A model generated the notes under the pieces. The model did no database searches and was not told the DNA's origin. It worked only from the letters and a program-made list of their open reading frames with translations. From Hahellaceae bacterium (GTDB taxonomy: Bacteria; Pseudomonadota; Gammaproteobacteria; Pseudomonadales; Oleiphilaceae), in NCBI GenBank assembly GCA_016716085.1, contig JADJWY010000009.1:1-64000 (forward strand): 64,000 nt of DNA. The letters are read 5' to 3'. The position numbers and the translations under genes were made by a program. Below, piece by piece: positions 32,528 through 41,331 of this stretch (position 1 is the stretch's first letter; each line of letters begins with the position of its first letter).

Positions 32528-32622
32528 AAAAAATCCGTTCTCACAGAAGTGGCGAAATGAATCCTAAACTTAGCACTCGTCTCCCGCAGGCGACCAGTTA
32601 TTTGTTTGTAATCGTCAGATCT

Positions 32623-33024
32623 TCACATTCGACCCGGAAGTCCAACGCTCACCAGTAAGGCAATACCCAAAAGAGCCAGGCACACCAGCGTAAGGAATAC
32701 CCACTGATCCTGCTTGGCAAACGCTCGCTCGGATTCACTGATGCAGGTAACCATTGGGGATGCGGCTTTGGACTCTTTCCTTCGCTGGAAAGTGGCGTAT
32801 AGAGCCAGGATTGGCAACAGGACGTAAACGGGATTAACGCTCACGTGTTTGCCCAGCGCTGTCGCAGCCGCGATCAGGACCAAATAGCCAGCGCCTTCCC
32901 AAGGTGATGGGCCGGCGGGCGTGGGGCGCGAGATTCGCAGTGGGCTGCCGCAAGCGGAGCAGGCCACCAAGGAGGTCCAGCGTGGCAGGGTCAGTGGGTG
33001 ATGGCAACGCGGGCAATCGATCAT
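32623..33024 (-). CDS. zinc-ribbon membrane protein of unknown function
   Basis: 133 residues. The N-terminus has two Cys pairs (DCPRCHHPL and ACSACGSPL), a zinc ribbon of about 28 residues. Two hydrophobic helices follow (AGYLVLIAAATALG, VYVLLPILALYATF), then a linker and a third (WVFLTLVCLALLGIALLVSV). No family is recognised beyond the zinc ribbon. It stands alone between the SIMPL gene and the CBS gene on the same strand. Confidence 0.65.
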   Translation of the reverse strand: MIDCPRCHHPLTLPRWTSLVACSACGSPLRISRPTPAGPSPWEGAGYLVLIAAATALGKHVSVNPVYVLLPILALYATFQRRKESKAASPMVTCISESERAFAKQDQWVFLTLVCLALLGIALLVSVGLPGRM

Positions 33025-33069
33025 CAGAATCCTTTCAGAAAAGCACTGGGCGGTAAGATGGCCCCTGTC

Positions 33070-33477
33070 CTATGACTTGCCCGAAATATACTTGCAGAGT
33101 TCTTTCAGGACAATGCGGCGCGAGATGACGCCAATCACTTTACCGGAATTGTCCAGTACGGGATAAATCTTGGGTTTTTGTTCGCGCATCCGGGATGCCA
33201 TGTCAAGCAGGGTGTCATCCGGGGAGGCGGTTAGCACAGAGGTGCGCATGACGTCGGCGACGGTTGCTACGCGGTCAGCGTAATAGGAAACTTCACTGAC
33301 GGCACCCAGACATTCCTGCTCGGAAATCCAGCCGATCAATTTACCGTCCGCATCGAGTACCGGCCCGCCAAGTAATTCGTTTTTGATCAGTTTGATCGCG
33401 GCTTCAACCACCGCCATATCGGGGGTGAATGAGGTAAATTTCCGACTCATGTAATCGGCGACACTAAGATTCTTCAT
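33070..33477 (-). CDS. CBS-pair domain protein
   Basis: 135 residues from the ATG at 33477, which has AGGAG 8 bases upstream; a longer frame to 33531 is less likely. Two CBS motifs fill the protein (VADYMSRKFTSFTPDMAVVE and VADVMRTSVLTASPDDTLLD). Such stand-alone pairs bind adenosine nucleotides and regulate partners, which are not apparent here. The coding potential and family are both clear. Confidence 0.87.
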   Translation of the reverse strand: MKNLSVADYMSRKFTSFTPDMAVVEAAIKLIKNELLGGPVLDADGKLIGWISEQECLGAVSEVSYYADRVATVADVMRTSVLTASPDDTLLDMASRMREQKPKIYPVLDNSGKVIGVISRRIVLKELCKYISGKS

Positions 33478-33703
33478 GGGCAATGCTCCTGCTGATGTCC
33501 GAAAGCCTCTGCAAAAATCGGGCTCAAACACGGCTACGCCTTGATAGCATTGATGAAGTGGGTAACGAACGACGCGGGGCGCAAATAAACCAGTGAGAAA
33601 TGCACCAATAAAGTGCTATGGGTTTTTTGGGCTTGCACCTAAATGGCGCGCGCGGGGATTGGTTGGGTGCTCTTTTTTGGTGAGTTTTTAGCGGCAGCAC
33701 GCT

Positions 33704-34996
33704 TTAACGTTTGAGGTTGTCGATCACTTCATCTGCCCAGTTACCGGCTTGCCAGTAGCACTGAGCAAGTTCAACGTGGCTGTTTGCGATTGATAGGTCT
33801 CCCTGGCTCAGCGCATATTCCAGATCGCATATTTCTCTTAAGGCTTCGCCAATCGGCCCCTCGTGATTTAACACCGCCTGCTCGACCACGGGGGAGAGGC
33901 GCACATTGTTGAGGAAGGTTGCAGGGGCAATCCGAAACAGAATCTGGGTGCCGGAAACGAGACCGGCGAGAAACGCAGTGGACGCCAGCGCGACTGCGTT
34001 AGAGTTTGCCTGAATGTTCAGTTCACACGCCTTGGCCCGGTGGAGGGCGAAGCGACAGGCTTCCAGGTGCGTTTCCCCATTGGAGAGAAATGCGATGATC
34101 ATTGCCCATTGTTTGAGTTTTTCCGCACCCAGGTAAACGATGGCCGTTTTAAGGTCTTCAATGACTCTTGGCAGCGTAAACAGAGAGCTATTGATGATTT
34201 TCAGCATTTGCAGTGCAAGTTTAGGGTCCTGACTGACAAGACGTGTGATTTCATCCATGGAGATATTGGGGCGATCCAATTCCTGAATGATGCGCAGCGT
34301 CGTCGCCGTACCCGGCTTAATAGAGTTCCCTTTGATTTCTCGGGGCCTCGCCAGGAAATAGCCCTGGTAGCCTGCAAATGCCAGCGTTTTGCAATGCTCG
34401 AATGTTTCTTCATCCTCAATGTGGGTTGCGATCCACTGCGCGTTCAGGTGTTGATGCGCATGCTTCCCTGAAATGATGGTGTTCCGTTCGAGTGACAATA
34501 CATCGACTTTGAGGAAATCCATCTGCGCTAAAAACGCATCGTATCGGGGCGAGAAATCATAGTTTTCAAGGGAAAACCGGAAGCCTGCGGATTTCCAAAC
34601 CTGAAGGCTTGCAATCAATGCGTTATCCGTTGGCTCGTTGAGTCGTAGCTCTACAACGACCCGGCTCGGTTCGACCGGCAGGCTTGCCTGAGTGCAGATG
34701 AATACGGGGTCTACGTTAATAAAGACGGGCAGGTTGCTCGACTCCGCCTGGTCGAAGACGCTGGAGCAATAGTTCAGTAAAACCTGATGGGTTGCAATAT
34801 CGCCTCCGATATCGGCGGCAGAGAGATTCATCGGGTTGCGGAACAGGAGCTCATGCGCGATCACCCCCAGTTCGGCGTTAAACATAGGCTGCTTGGCTAA
34901 CAGCAAATAGTCTGGAATAGGCATCGCGGGTTCCGCCGGTGTGTTGTCGTTATGTGCCTGCTGACGTCTTCCAAGCGAGTCTAGCGTATTTTGCAA
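33704..34996 (-). CDS. EAL/HDOD signalling protein (YuxH-like, catalytically degenerate EAL)
   Basis: 430 residues from the TTG at 34996, or 406 from the ATG at 34924 where family homology starts (PDYLLLAKQPMFNAELGVIA). The N-terminal EAL-like domain has HELLFRN in place of the EALLR catalytic motif and lacks the usual metal ligands, so it probably does not hydrolyse cyclic di-GMP. The HDOD domain (about 215-400) includes LAFAGYQGYFLARPREIKGN, LVSQDPKLALQMLKIIN and AIVYLGAEKLKQWAMIIAF. Such fusions act as signalling adaptors. The gene is divergent from the GGDEF gene at 35075, and their upstream ends overlap if the distal starts are used. Confidence 0.85.
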   Translation of the reverse strand: MQNTLDSLGRRQQAHNDNTPAEPAMPIPDYLLLAKQPMFNAELGVIAHELLFRNPMNLSAADIGGDIATHQVLLNYCSSVFDQAESSNLPVFINVDPVFICTQASLPVEPSRVVVELRLNEPTDNALIASLQVWKSAGFRFSLENYDFSPRYDAFLAQMDFLKVDVLSLERNTIISGKHAHQHLNAQWIATHIEDEETFEHCKTLAFAGYQGYFLARPREIKGNSIKPGTATTLRIIQELDRPNISMDEITRLVSQDPKLALQMLKIINSSLFTLPRVIEDLKTAIVYLGAEKLKQWAMIIAFLSNGETHLEACRFALHRAKACELNIQANSNAVALASTAFLAGLVSGTQILFRIAPATFLNNVRLSPVVEQAVLNHEGPIGEALREICDLEYALSQGDLSIANSHVELAQCYWQAGNWADEVIDNLKR

Positions 34997-35074
34997 ATTG
35001 GTGCCGAATGTCCATACTCGTTAGACCAAACAGATTGGCAATTACACGAAGTTAGGCTCAGGGGCGAGGTCGTT

Positions 35075-36079
35075 GTGGATACGCATACCATCTTTTCATT
35101 GATCCGGCACATGACCAGCCAAACCAATGCGCTTGATCTGGTCCTGGCGTTTAAGGAGCTCCTGGTGGCCAATTTCCCAGGTGTGATGGCAACGGTCTAT
35201 GAGCTTCAGTCCCTCCGATCAGAGCCAGCAAAGGCAAAGCAATGGGTGTGCGTTGACTGCCTGGGGGAAAAAGAAACCCAAGTCCTGGCGAATCATTCCG
35301 TGATGCAGCGTGCCTGGGATAAACCCGGCGATGTGGAATGTGGCACGGAGGATAAGCGTCAGGCCGTAGCGATGCCGGTCGAGCTCTATGATAAAACCAT
35401 TTCCCATATGATTTTACTATCACACCCCTTCAAAGCGGGAAATGCCAAAGAAATCCTGATCGGTTTTGCCCATATCTTTCGCGATGTGTTTCGAAGTATT
35501 CATGAGCGACGCTACGATCCACTGACGCGCATACTTAACCGTCAGGCCTTCGATATGGTTGCGTCCCGCCTCGCCCTGGGCGCGGGCCACTCATCAGGGA
35601 TAACGAACGGCAACAGGGGTAAAGTCCGGCATATTGCCATTCTCGATATTGACCGTTTCAAGTCGATCAATGATACGCATGGTCATGCCCTGGGTGATGA
35701 AACACTCGTGCTGTTTGCTCAGACTGTACGTTCAGTGCTGAGGCAGGACGACCAGTTTTTTCGTTATGGGGGTGAGGAGTTCGTCCTGCTCATCAAGGAT
35801 GTTGATGAGCAGCAGGCACACGAAGTGCTCGAGCGCTGCCGCACTGCCATTGAACGTCGCCGCTTTCCACAGGTGGGTCAGGTGACCATCAGCATTGGCT
35901 TTGCCCAGTTGGATGAGCAGTTTCATCCACTGGAAAATCTGTCGAAAGCGGATAAAGCCTTATATTATTCAAAAAATAACGGCCGGAATCAGGTCAACTA
36001 TTACGAGAAGCTGGTCCACGGTGGCCTGGTTGAAGCACTGGAGATCTCAGAAAGCGAAGTGGATTTCTGGGACGAGTGA
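35075..36079 (+). CDS. diguanylate cyclase (GGDEF) with an N-terminal GAF-like region
   Basis: 334 residues from the GTG at 35075, which has AGGGGCGAG upstream; a TTG at 34991 is in frame but lies in the divergent gene. Residues about 1-150 resemble a GAF-type sensory fold (LVANFPGVMATVYELQSL, AVAMPVELYDKTISHMILLS). The cyclase domain (about 160-310) has YDPLTRILNR, HIAILDIDRFKSINDTHGHA and the active site YGGEEFVLLIKD. RxxD inhibition site not obvious. Cytosolic. A strong terminator follows its stop codon. Confidence 0.9.
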   Translation: MDTHTIFSLIRHMTSQTNALDLVLAFKELLVANFPGVMATVYELQSLRSEPAKAKQWVCVDCLGEKETQVLANHSVMQRAWDKPGDVECGTEDKRQAVAMPVELYDKTISHMILLSHPFKAGNAKEILIGFAHIFRDVFRSIHERRYDPLTRILNRQAFDMVASRLALGAGHSSGITNGNRGKVRHIAILDIDRFKSINDTHGHALGDETLVLFAQTVRSVLRQDDQFFRYGGEEFVLLIKDVDEQQAHEVLERCRTAIERRRFPQVGQVTISIGFAQLDEQFHPLENLSKADKALYYSKNNGRNQVNYYEKLVHGGLVEALEISESEVDFWDE

Positions 36080-36094
36080 CCCGATCTCGAAAGC

Positions 36095-36120
36095 AAGAAG
36101 CCGCCCAGAGGCGGCTTCTT
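36095..36120 (+). terminator. rho-independent terminator
   Basis: AAGAAGCCGCC (36095-36105) is fully complementary to GGCGGCTTCTT (36110-36120) with a CAGA loop: an 11-base perfect stem, working in both directions. It ends the GGDEF transcript and could also end the small minus-strand gene next to it. Confidence 0.85.
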
Positions 36121-36151
36121 CAGCGGTTCTCACCCGCAGTGCCGACGGTCG

Positions 36152-36262
36152 TCAGCAGAAATTCATATCGTTCAGGTACGCTTCAAGCGCGTCCATATTG
36201 TCCTGCTCATTCTGATCGGACGGGACACACACTTGCCAGCTTTCATCGTATTGGGTTTCCAA
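36152..36262 (-). CDS. possible 36-residue acidic small protein (TTG start)
   Basis: The frame starts at TTG 36260-36262 after GGGGAGGAA at a good distance and reads METQYDESWQVCVPSDQ, then NEQDNMDALEAYLNDMNFC. It is strongly acidic, with two Cys, no signal and no membrane segment. I recognise no family. It lies between a terminator and an AraC-type gene. The ribosome site is the main support, so the call is tentative. Confidence 0.4.
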   Translation of the reverse strand: METQYDESWQVCVPSDQNEQDNMDALEAYLNDMNFC

Positions 36263-36409
36263 ATTCGGTTCCTCCCCGCTTGTTTTTTTCGATGCACGGT
36301 AATGATAACTACCGCGTCATGTATTATCTTGACTATGTGTGACATTCATTTGACCCCCGGTTGCAATTATTTTGACAGCCTGATCTTCCTGAACGAGATG
36401 TAATGCAAC

Positions 36410-37411
36410 ATGCCCAGCACTGAGCGTCCAACGGTTACCGGTTCTTCGGCGCTCGCCGTCTGTCATTGGCTGGGGGAGCACGGCCTCGATGTTCAGGCGC
36501 TGGCGGGGCTGGCTGGCATTAACGTCGCAGCACTGGATCAGCAGGACAGTCGGGTCGAACTGACCGCATTCAATACCTTATTGCAGCTTGCAGCTAAATC
36601 CCTGCAAAACCCCGCCCTTGGCCTGCATCTGGGTGCCTGGACCGATAGCAGCCGGATGGGTGTTATCGGACATATCGTTTTCAATAACCGGACTCTGCAG
36701 CAGGGGCTGGAGCAATATCAGCGTCTTTCTGAATTGGTCAATGAAGGGGTTCGGGTCAGCTTTGAGGTTGGGCCGGAAGTCTCGGTCGTTTCCTATGAGT
36801 GTCCTGATCATCAATTCTATTCGGCACTCAACATCGAGCGGATGGTGAGTCAGGCGGTCACACGGGCGCGACGTTTTGTCAGTGAAAAGTTGTTTCTGCG
36901 TGAGGTGGGCTTTGCCCATGAACGTCTCGCCCCGCAGGAAGAGTATGACGCCGTATTTGACTGCCCGGTGTTGTTCGGGCAAGGGCGAACCTTTATCGCG
37001 TTTGAGAGCGCCTTTCTGACCTTTGAGTTGCCGCAACGCAACCCCTTTCTGCATCAGGCGCTGACCCGCCATGTCGAAGCGTTGTTGAAGAAGTTACAGA
37101 GTCGCCGCAAGCTGAGCCTGCAGGTGCGTAAAATACTGGAAAAGAATTTATCCCGTGCCGTTGATGTCGTGCAAATCGCCGATCAGCTTGCCATGTCGCG
37201 TCAAACGCTTTATCGCAAGCTTAAACAGGAAGGCGTGTCTTTTCAGGAACTGGTGGAAGAGGTACGGCAGGAAAAAGCCATGGCCTACCTCAATGCCGGT
37301 CGTTATTCCCTGAGTGAAATTGCCTTCCTTCTGGGGTTTTCCGAGCAAAGTGCCTTTAGCCGGGCCTTCAAACGCTGGACTGGAAAAAGCCCCGCCCAGT
37401 TTCGGAAGTAG
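36410..37411 (+). CDS. AraC-family transcriptional regulator (arabinose-binding-type N-terminus)
   Basis: 333 residues. Residues 20-210 form the N-terminal region (LAVCHWLGEHGLDVQALAGL, HLGAWTDSSRMGVIGHIVFN) seen in OruR/AraC regulators of the PF12625 type. The C-terminal double helix-turn-helix (about 245-333) has LEKNLSRAVDVVQIADQLAM, SRQTLYRKLKQEGVSFQEL and YSLSEIAFLLGFSEQSAFSR followed by AFKRWTGKSPAQFRK. The inducer and targets are not evident; it converges on the diguanylate cyclase gene. Confidence 0.92.
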   Translation: MPSTERPTVTGSSALAVCHWLGEHGLDVQALAGLAGINVAALDQQDSRVELTAFNTLLQLAAKSLQNPALGLHLGAWTDSSRMGVIGHIVFNNRTLQQGLEQYQRLSELVNEGVRVSFEVGPEVSVVSYECPDHQFYSALNIERMVSQAVTRARRFVSEKLFLREVGFAHERLAPQEEYDAVFDCPVLFGQGRTFIAFESAFLTFELPQRNPFLHQALTRHVEALLKKLQSRRKLSLQVRKILEKNLSRAVDVVQIADQLAMSRQTLYRKLKQEGVSFQELVEEVRQEKAMAYLNAGRYSLSEIAFLLGFSEQSAFSRAFKRWTGKSPAQFRK

Positions 37412-37412
37412 C

Positions 37413-39287
37413 CTAAATCGACCCCTCTACCTCAAGCCTGTCGGCCACCTTTACCTGATTACGTCCGCCGTGCTTGGCTTGATAAAGCATTGTATCCGCC
37501 TGCTTCTGAAACATCTTGTGCTGATCCCGTGCGCTGGGGCACGCAGACATAACGCCAATGCTAACCGTTAACTGAATGGTCTGTTGCCTGTCGAGAACGA
37601 TGTGCGCTTCGATCGCCGCGCGAATGGACTCGGCGATGAGATGGGCTTCCTGGGGGGCTGTTGCAGGTAGAAGTACAATGAACTCTTCTCCCCCATAACG
37701 CGCCACCAGATCAGAAGGGCGTCGCAGCACGTTTTGCAGTACGTCAGCCACTTGCTTCAGGCAGATATCGCCTACGAAGTGGCCATAGGTGTCGTTAATA
37801 CGTTTAAAGTGATCAACGTCCAGCATCATCAGCGCAATGGGTATTTGATCGCGATAGGCCCGCTGGAACTCCAGCAAGTAAAGTTCGTCAAAATGCCTCC
37901 GGTTACACAGCCCGGTGAGTCCGTCGGTATTACTGATTTCTTTGAGTTTCTGATAGGCCTGTTCGAGTTCTTTCGTACGTTCCCGCACCAGGTTGTCGAG
38001 GTTTTGGTTGAGTTCCAACTGTGCATTCAGTCGCAGCTCTTTTTCAGCATTGAGTCGATCTGCAAACGCCAGTGATAGCAGCGCAATTTCAAACAGAGAG
38101 CCAATCTCTAGTCCGTGCGAGCTTAGAATGGACGGTTGAATTACCCCGCTGACGTCTAGCAGGAATTGTGCGATGAAGATCAGATATACAAACCAGGCCA
38201 GTGCAAAAGTGCGTGCGGCTTTGAGACCTCTCCACCAATATTTGACACCAATGTAAAAACCGTAAACAACTGCCGCCGCAGAGAGAGCCTGTGCCAGTTT
38301 CAGAATGGTGCCGTAGGAAGAGACAAAGACGCCGAGCAGGACGAGTCCAAAACTACTCAAAAGCAGCCAGGAAAGGATATTGTCACCTCGGTCACCGACT
38401 TTCGACAGGTTGATGAATTTCATAACAAAGGTGATTGCCGCGACAGGGAGGAACCCCGTCGTCAGTAAAATCATGGTGTTGTTGAGTGTGCCGGATGCCG
38501 GCCAGATATACTGAAATCCAAAGCCGTTAAGTGAAATTTGCAGTGCGGCAACTGCCGCGACGTAACCGAGATAGTAGAGATAGCCGTTGTCTCGCACCGA
38601 TAAATAAATCAGTAGGTTATACAGAAATACCATTGCTAATACGCCGAAGTAAACCCCGAACCAGGTGTAAAGAGGTCGTTCGCTCTTAAGCAGACTCACC
38701 TGGGAAACTAAATCCAGAGGGAGCATCATGGGACCTTGCGAGGCAACACGAATCACAACGTCAATCGAGTCAGGCATGTCTGCGCTCAGGGGTAAGAGAT
38801 AGGTTCGGTGCTGGGTTTCCCGGCTGGCAAAAGGTCGTGTGTCACCGGTAGCCAGATGTTTTAGAACCTGGCCGTCGGAGAGGAGGTAGAAATCAATTTC
38901 ATCCAGATGGGGATAATTCAGCCGGATATAGACTTCGGATCTAAGCTGCTTGAGATCTGACAATGAAAGTCGTAGCCAGTAAGCCGAGTGAGTCAGGCCA
39001 AAATTGGTCAAACCTGCAGAATTATGCTGCCATTCCGCGCTGTCGGCAGGGGGGAGCGTTTCAAGCGTGGCGGTTCGATCAACGTCTTCCCACAAATGAT
39101 AGCGGCGGGCCAGATTTTCAGGGTCCTGGATGGCGCTAAAGGAAAGGGTGTCGGCGCTGGCTGCACCTGATAGGAGACCAATCAGGCTACAGATCCATAG
39201 GCAATACAGAATGAGCATCCCGAAAGGATGCGAACGGCTTTGATTGTGTTGACTTACTGAAACCGAGGGCATGCGCATGTTTCTCAT
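37413..39287 (-). CDS. 7TMR-DISM sensor diguanylate cyclase
   Basis: 624 residues from the ATG at 39287 (AAGGGGG upstream); a TTG at 39314 and ATGs just downstream are alternatives. An export signal (FGMLILYCLWICSLIGLLSG) is followed by a periplasmic carbohydrate-binding-like domain (7TMR-DISMED2, for example SAYWLRLSLSDLKQL and YIRLNYPHLDEIDFYLLSDG). Seven membrane helices fill residues about 200-385. A coiled coil (ELNQNLDNLVRERTKELEQA) leads to the cyclase domain with YGGEEFIVLLP near residue 550. It should make cyclic di-GMP in response to an external, perhaps sugar-like, ligand. Confidence 0.92.
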   Translation of the reverse strand: MRNMRMPSVSVSQHNQSRSHPFGMLILYCLWICSLIGLLSGAASADTLSFSAIQDPENLARRYHLWEDVDRTATLETLPPADSAEWQHNSAGLTNFGLTHSAYWLRLSLSDLKQLRSEVYIRLNYPHLDEIDFYLLSDGQVLKHLATGDTRPFASRETQHRTYLLPLSADMPDSIDVVIRVASQGPMMLPLDLVSQVSLLKSERPLYTWFGVYFGVLAMVFLYNLLIYLSVRDNGYLYYLGYVAAVAALQISLNGFGFQYIWPASGTLNNTMILLTTGFLPVAAITFVMKFINLSKVGDRGDNILSWLLLSSFGLVLLGVFVSSYGTILKLAQALSAAAVVYGFYIGVKYWWRGLKAARTFALAWFVYLIFIAQFLLDVSGVIQPSILSSHGLEIGSLFEIALLSLAFADRLNAEKELRLNAQLELNQNLDNLVRERTKELEQAYQKLKEISNTDGLTGLCNRRHFDELYLLEFQRAYRDQIPIALMMLDVDHFKRINDTYGHFVGDICLKQVADVLQNVLRRPSDLVARYGGEEFIVLLPATAPQEAHLIAESIRAAIEAHIVLDRQQTIQLTVSIGVMSACPSARDQHKMFQKQADTMLYQAKHGGRNQVKVADRLEVEGSI

Positions 39288-39418
39288 GCCTAGCCAAGCC
39301 CCCTTCGTTGTCAATCAGCTTGTATCGTCTGATTTTAGGCCCTTTTTTGCTTCGGATCATGCCTGTTCAGGGTCGCCTACCTTAGATTTGAGGAGAATTC
39401 AGTGAATGAGATGATGCG

Positions 39419-40159
39419 GTGCAGCGTGGCTTTCTCGCCATTTTCAGATCTCTGTTGGGCAGTCTGCGAGACTTGACGCCGATTTTATTGGTGATTGGTT
39501 TTTTCCAGCTATTCGTGCTGCAGCAGCCTTTTCCTGATCTGCTGGGGCTGGTAATCGGGGTGGTTTTTGTTCTGCTGGGCCTGACCTTTTTTATCTTCGG
39601 ATTGGAAATGGGCCTGTTTCCCATTGGGGAATCCATGGGGTATGCACTGGCGCGTAAAGGCAGTGTGTTCTGGCTGATCGTATTTTCCTTCGCCCTGGGA
39701 TTTGGTACGACGGTTGCGGAACCTGCGCTGATCGCTGTGTCGGCGGAAGCCGCAGAAGTGGCTGCAGACGGCGGCATGATTGAAAACAGCGAGGAGGCGC
39801 GTGAGGACTACGCCTCCGGGCTTCGTTATACCGTGGCGCTGTCAGTCGGCATTTCAATTGTGCTGGGGGTGATTCGCATCATCGCGGGCTGGTCGATTCA
39901 ATGGATGATCATCGGCGGCTATGTGCTGGTGGTCATCATGACGGTTTTTGCGCCCAAAGAGATCATCGGCATCGCCTACGATTCGGGCGGCGTGACCACC
40001 TCAACCATTACCGTTCCGCTGGTGACGGCGCTGGGTGTGGGCCTGGCCTCATCCATTCGGGGACGTAACCCGATGTTGGATGGCTTTGGATTGATTGCCT
40101 TTGCCTCCCTGTTACCGATGATTTTTGTGATGGGCTACGGCATGGTGATCGGCACATGA
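39419..40159 (+). CDS. DUF1538 membrane protein, first of a pair
   Basis: 246 residues from the GTG at 39419; an in-frame stop is just upstream. It has about six to seven hydrophobic helices. Conserved DUF1538 motifs are LGFGTTVAEPALIAVSAEAA and AYDSGGVTTSTITVPLV. The same motifs recur in the next gene, so the two look like halves of one two-domain transporter-like protein (many genomes have them fused). It overlaps the next start by four bases (ATGA). The transported substrate is unknown. Confidence 0.87.
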   Translation: MQRGFLAIFRSLLGSLRDLTPILLVIGFFQLFVLQQPFPDLLGLVIGVVFVLLGLTFFIFGLEMGLFPIGESMGYALARKGSVFWLIVFSFALGFGTTVAEPALIAVSAEAAEVAADGGMIENSEEAREDYASGLRYTVALSVGISIVLGVIRIIAGWSIQWMIIGGYVLVVIMTVFAPKEIIGIAYDSGGVTTSTITVPLVTALGVGLASSIRGRNPMLDGFGLIAFASLLPMIFVMGYGMVIGT

Positions 40160-40962
40160 TGAATCTGCTTTCGGAATTGGGCGCCGTTTTTCTGAGCACC
40201 CTGTTCGATGTACTGCCCATTGCCGTGATTTTGTTCGGCTTTCAGTACCTGGTGATTCGTAAGCCTATTCCGAATCTCAGCCGGGTTCTGTTTGGCTTTG
40301 GCTATGTGCTGGTGGGGCTCACGTTTTTCCTGATGGGACTTGAAAAGGCCTTGTTTCCACTCGGAAAGATCATGGCGCGTCAGTTAACCGATCCAGCCTT
40401 CCTTGCAGAGGCTCGTCAGGTGGCAGATGGCGTATTGACCTGGCAGGACTACTATTGGGTTTATCTGTTTGCTTTCATGATCGGATTCAGCACGACGATT
40501 GCTGAACCCTCACTGATTGCGGTGGCAATGAAGGCCAGTGAAGTCTCGGGGGGCGCGATCGGTGTCTGGGGCTTGCGGATCGCGGTGGCCCTGGGGGTGG
40601 CCGTTGGGATTTCGCTGGGAGCCTATCGCATCGTGACCGGTCTGCCGATTCATTATTTCATTATTTCAGGTTACATCGTAGTCGTCATTCAGACTGCTTT
40701 TGCCCCCCGCATGATTGTACCATTGGCTTACGATTCGGGCGGGGTGGCCACCTCGACCGTCACGGTGCCTTTGGTTGCCGCACTGGGCTTGGGGTTGGCC
40801 GAAACCGTGCCCGGACGTAGCACGCTGATTGATGGTTTTGGTTTGATCGCATTTGCCAGTTTGTTTCCGATCATGGCGGTGATGGGCTATGCACAGATTT
40901 CAGCGGCGCTGGCCGACCGTGCCCGAAAGAACCGCTCGCGACAGTTTAACAGTTTGGGGTAG
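40156..40962 (+). CDS. DUF1538 membrane protein, second of a pair
   Basis: 268 residues. Matching motifs are IGFSTTIAEPSLIAVAMKAS and AYDSGGVATSTVTVPLV. Membrane helices are distributed as in the preceding protein, with a short basic C-terminus (RARKNRSRQFNSLG). The ATG overlaps the previous stop. A PII-like gene begins 18 bases later, so a regulator probably acts on this membrane pair, as PII does on AmtB. Confidence 0.87.
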   Translation: MMNLLSELGAVFLSTLFDVLPIAVILFGFQYLVIRKPIPNLSRVLFGFGYVLVGLTFFLMGLEKALFPLGKIMARQLTDPAFLAEARQVADGVLTWQDYYWVYLFAFMIGFSTTIAEPSLIAVAMKASEVSGGAIGVWGLRIAVALGVAVGISLGAYRIVTGLPIHYFIISGYIVVVIQTAFAPRMIVPLAYDSGGVATSTVTVPLVAALGLGLAETVPGRSTLIDGFGLIAFASLFPIMAVMGYAQISAALADRARKNRSRQFNSLG

Positions 40963-40980
40963 CGCCCTACGGAGTAACGC

Positions 40981-41331
40981 ATGCATTTTAAATTGATACT
41001 CGTCTTTGTGGAGGACGATAAAACTGACAAGGTAATGAAGGCGGCACGGGCCGCCGGAGCGACAGGCGCCACCGTGATTAATAATGCGCGGGGGGAAGGA
41101 CTGACGCGCAACCGTACCTTTTTCGGTTTATCACTGGATTCGCAGCGGGATGTTTTGTTGTTTATCGTCGAGGAGCATCTCAGCCGCCAGATTCTCGAAA
41201 AGATCAGTGAGATCGGCGAATTCGACACCCGTCCAGGCACGGGTATTGCCGTGCAGATTGACGTTGAAGATGCGGTGGGCATCTCCCATCAGATTCAGAC
41301 CCTGAGCGCCAAGATTGAGGATGAAATATGA
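40981..41331 (+). CDS. PII-like signalling protein, no uridylylation Tyr
   Basis: 116 residues with the PII fold: FKLILVFVEDDKTDKVMKAA, GATGATVINNARGEG, and the C-terminal GIAVQIDVEDAVGI. In classic GlnB/GlnK the T-loop carries the modified Tyr; here the T-loop region (RGEGLTRNRTFFGLSLDSQR) has no Tyr, so uridylylation is not expected. It ends overlapping the CBS gene by four bases. The context suggests it senses nucleotides or metabolites and controls the DUF1538 proteins. Confidence 0.87.
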   Translation: MHFKLILVFVEDDKTDKVMKAARAAGATGATVINNARGEGLTRNRTFFGLSLDSQRDVLLFIVEEHLSRQILEKISEIGEFDTRPGTGIAVQIDVEDAVGISHQIQTLSAKIEDEI

